This document shows positions 22,247 through 22,415 of a stretch of 22,415 nt of DNA, in pieces; position 1 is the stretch's first letter, and the number at the start of each line of letters is the position of its first letter. Origin of the DNA: UBA6059 sp964351595. Lineage in GTDB: Bacteria > Bacteroidota > Bacteroidia > Cytophagales > Cyclobacteriaceae. The notes under the pieces are model-generated. The model made no database searches and had not been told where the DNA came from. It worked only from the letters and a program-made list of their open reading frames with translations. The position numbers were made by a program, and so were the translations under genes. The stretch spans positions 1 through 22,415 of the forward strand of contig CAYGOT010000081.1 of the NCBI GenBank assembly GCA_964351595.1, written 5' to 3'.

Positions 22247-22415
22247 TTACTCCTATCGCAACCAATACTATGCCAAGTATCAATGAGGTTAGCGGCCACA
22301 AAGTTGCCCCTTTAATGCGTATTTCAGATTTTTTTTTTCAAGTGAATCAGTGTATATTCGAGTGTTGTTGTGGATTAAGATTTGATTAGTCCTTTTTATT
22401 TTGAGTTTTTGACCT
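22247..22415. other. Upstream region of the small minus-strand gene, with A/T tract
   Basis: No gene is visible in these last 169 bases. A run of ten T (22329-22338; ten A on the minus strand) lies about 83 bases upstream of the ATG at 22246. No clear -7 box was found. Confidence 0.5.

Overview
The window looks like a chromosomal segment of a Bacteroidota bacterium, most likely from the Cytophagales or marine Fulvivirga/Reichenbachiella-like side; genus-level placement is a guess. The reasons are weak or absent Shine-Dalgarno sequences, matches to the Bacteroidota -7 box TAnnTTTG, a short protein with a Por-secretion-tail-like C-terminus, a MAYVKNNP-type small protein typical of this phylum, and intergenic G-rich and palindromic repeats. 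No tRNA, rRNA, CRISPR array or complete insertion sequence was recognised.

Layout. (1) 61-3536, minus: a polysaccharide export ABC transporter (ATPase with a Wzt-like C-terminal domain, plus permease) following a large polytopic membrane protein. (2) 3570-5100: an accessory patch. A 188-residue Bacteroidota-specific protein with its own promoter and a clear intrinsic terminator sits between two diverged copies of a ~137-bp direct repeat. (3) 5102-6776, plus: a VapBC toxin-antitoxin pair whose toxin stop overlaps the start of a family 4 glycosyltransferase. (4) 6817-8019, minus: an exported helical-repeat protein. (5) 8220-8361: a MITE-like inverted-repeat element. It is followed by an Lrp/AsnC regulator with a strong dyad in its promoter and a PyrR-like phosphoribosyltransferase. 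(6) 9495-9899: non-coding DNA full of a short iterated palindromic repeat plus one dRS3-like hairpin. (7) 9900-12982, minus: a three-gene operon of LpxH-like phosphoesterase, MurG-like glycosyltransferase and a diverged kinase-fold protein, probably envelope-lipid or glycan work. (8) 13177-13766, plus: a second toxin-antitoxin pair (DUF433 and DUF5615). (9) 13827-16572, minus: an NtrC-type sigma-54 activator and NtrY-type histidine kinase. (10) 16863-21837, plus: a compact type I secretion-like operon (ABC, HlyD-type adaptor, TolC-type channel) divergent from the two-component pair. (11) 21824-22246, minus: a short membrane-anchored protein with a sorting-tail-like domain.

Themes. Many of the genes concern the cell envelope: polysaccharide export, glycosyl transfer, lipid A-like phosphoester chemistry and tripartite export. 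The most unusual item is the secretion ABC protein. Its nucleotide-binding domain keeps Walker A but has lost the Q-loop Gln, the LSGGQ signature, the Walker B Asp, the catalytic Glu and the H-loop His, although it is the only ATPase in the operon. Other points of interest are the direct repeats flanking a single gene, the MITE-like element, the kinase-like protein in the lipid/glycan operon and the possible control of the secretion operon by the divergent two-component system.
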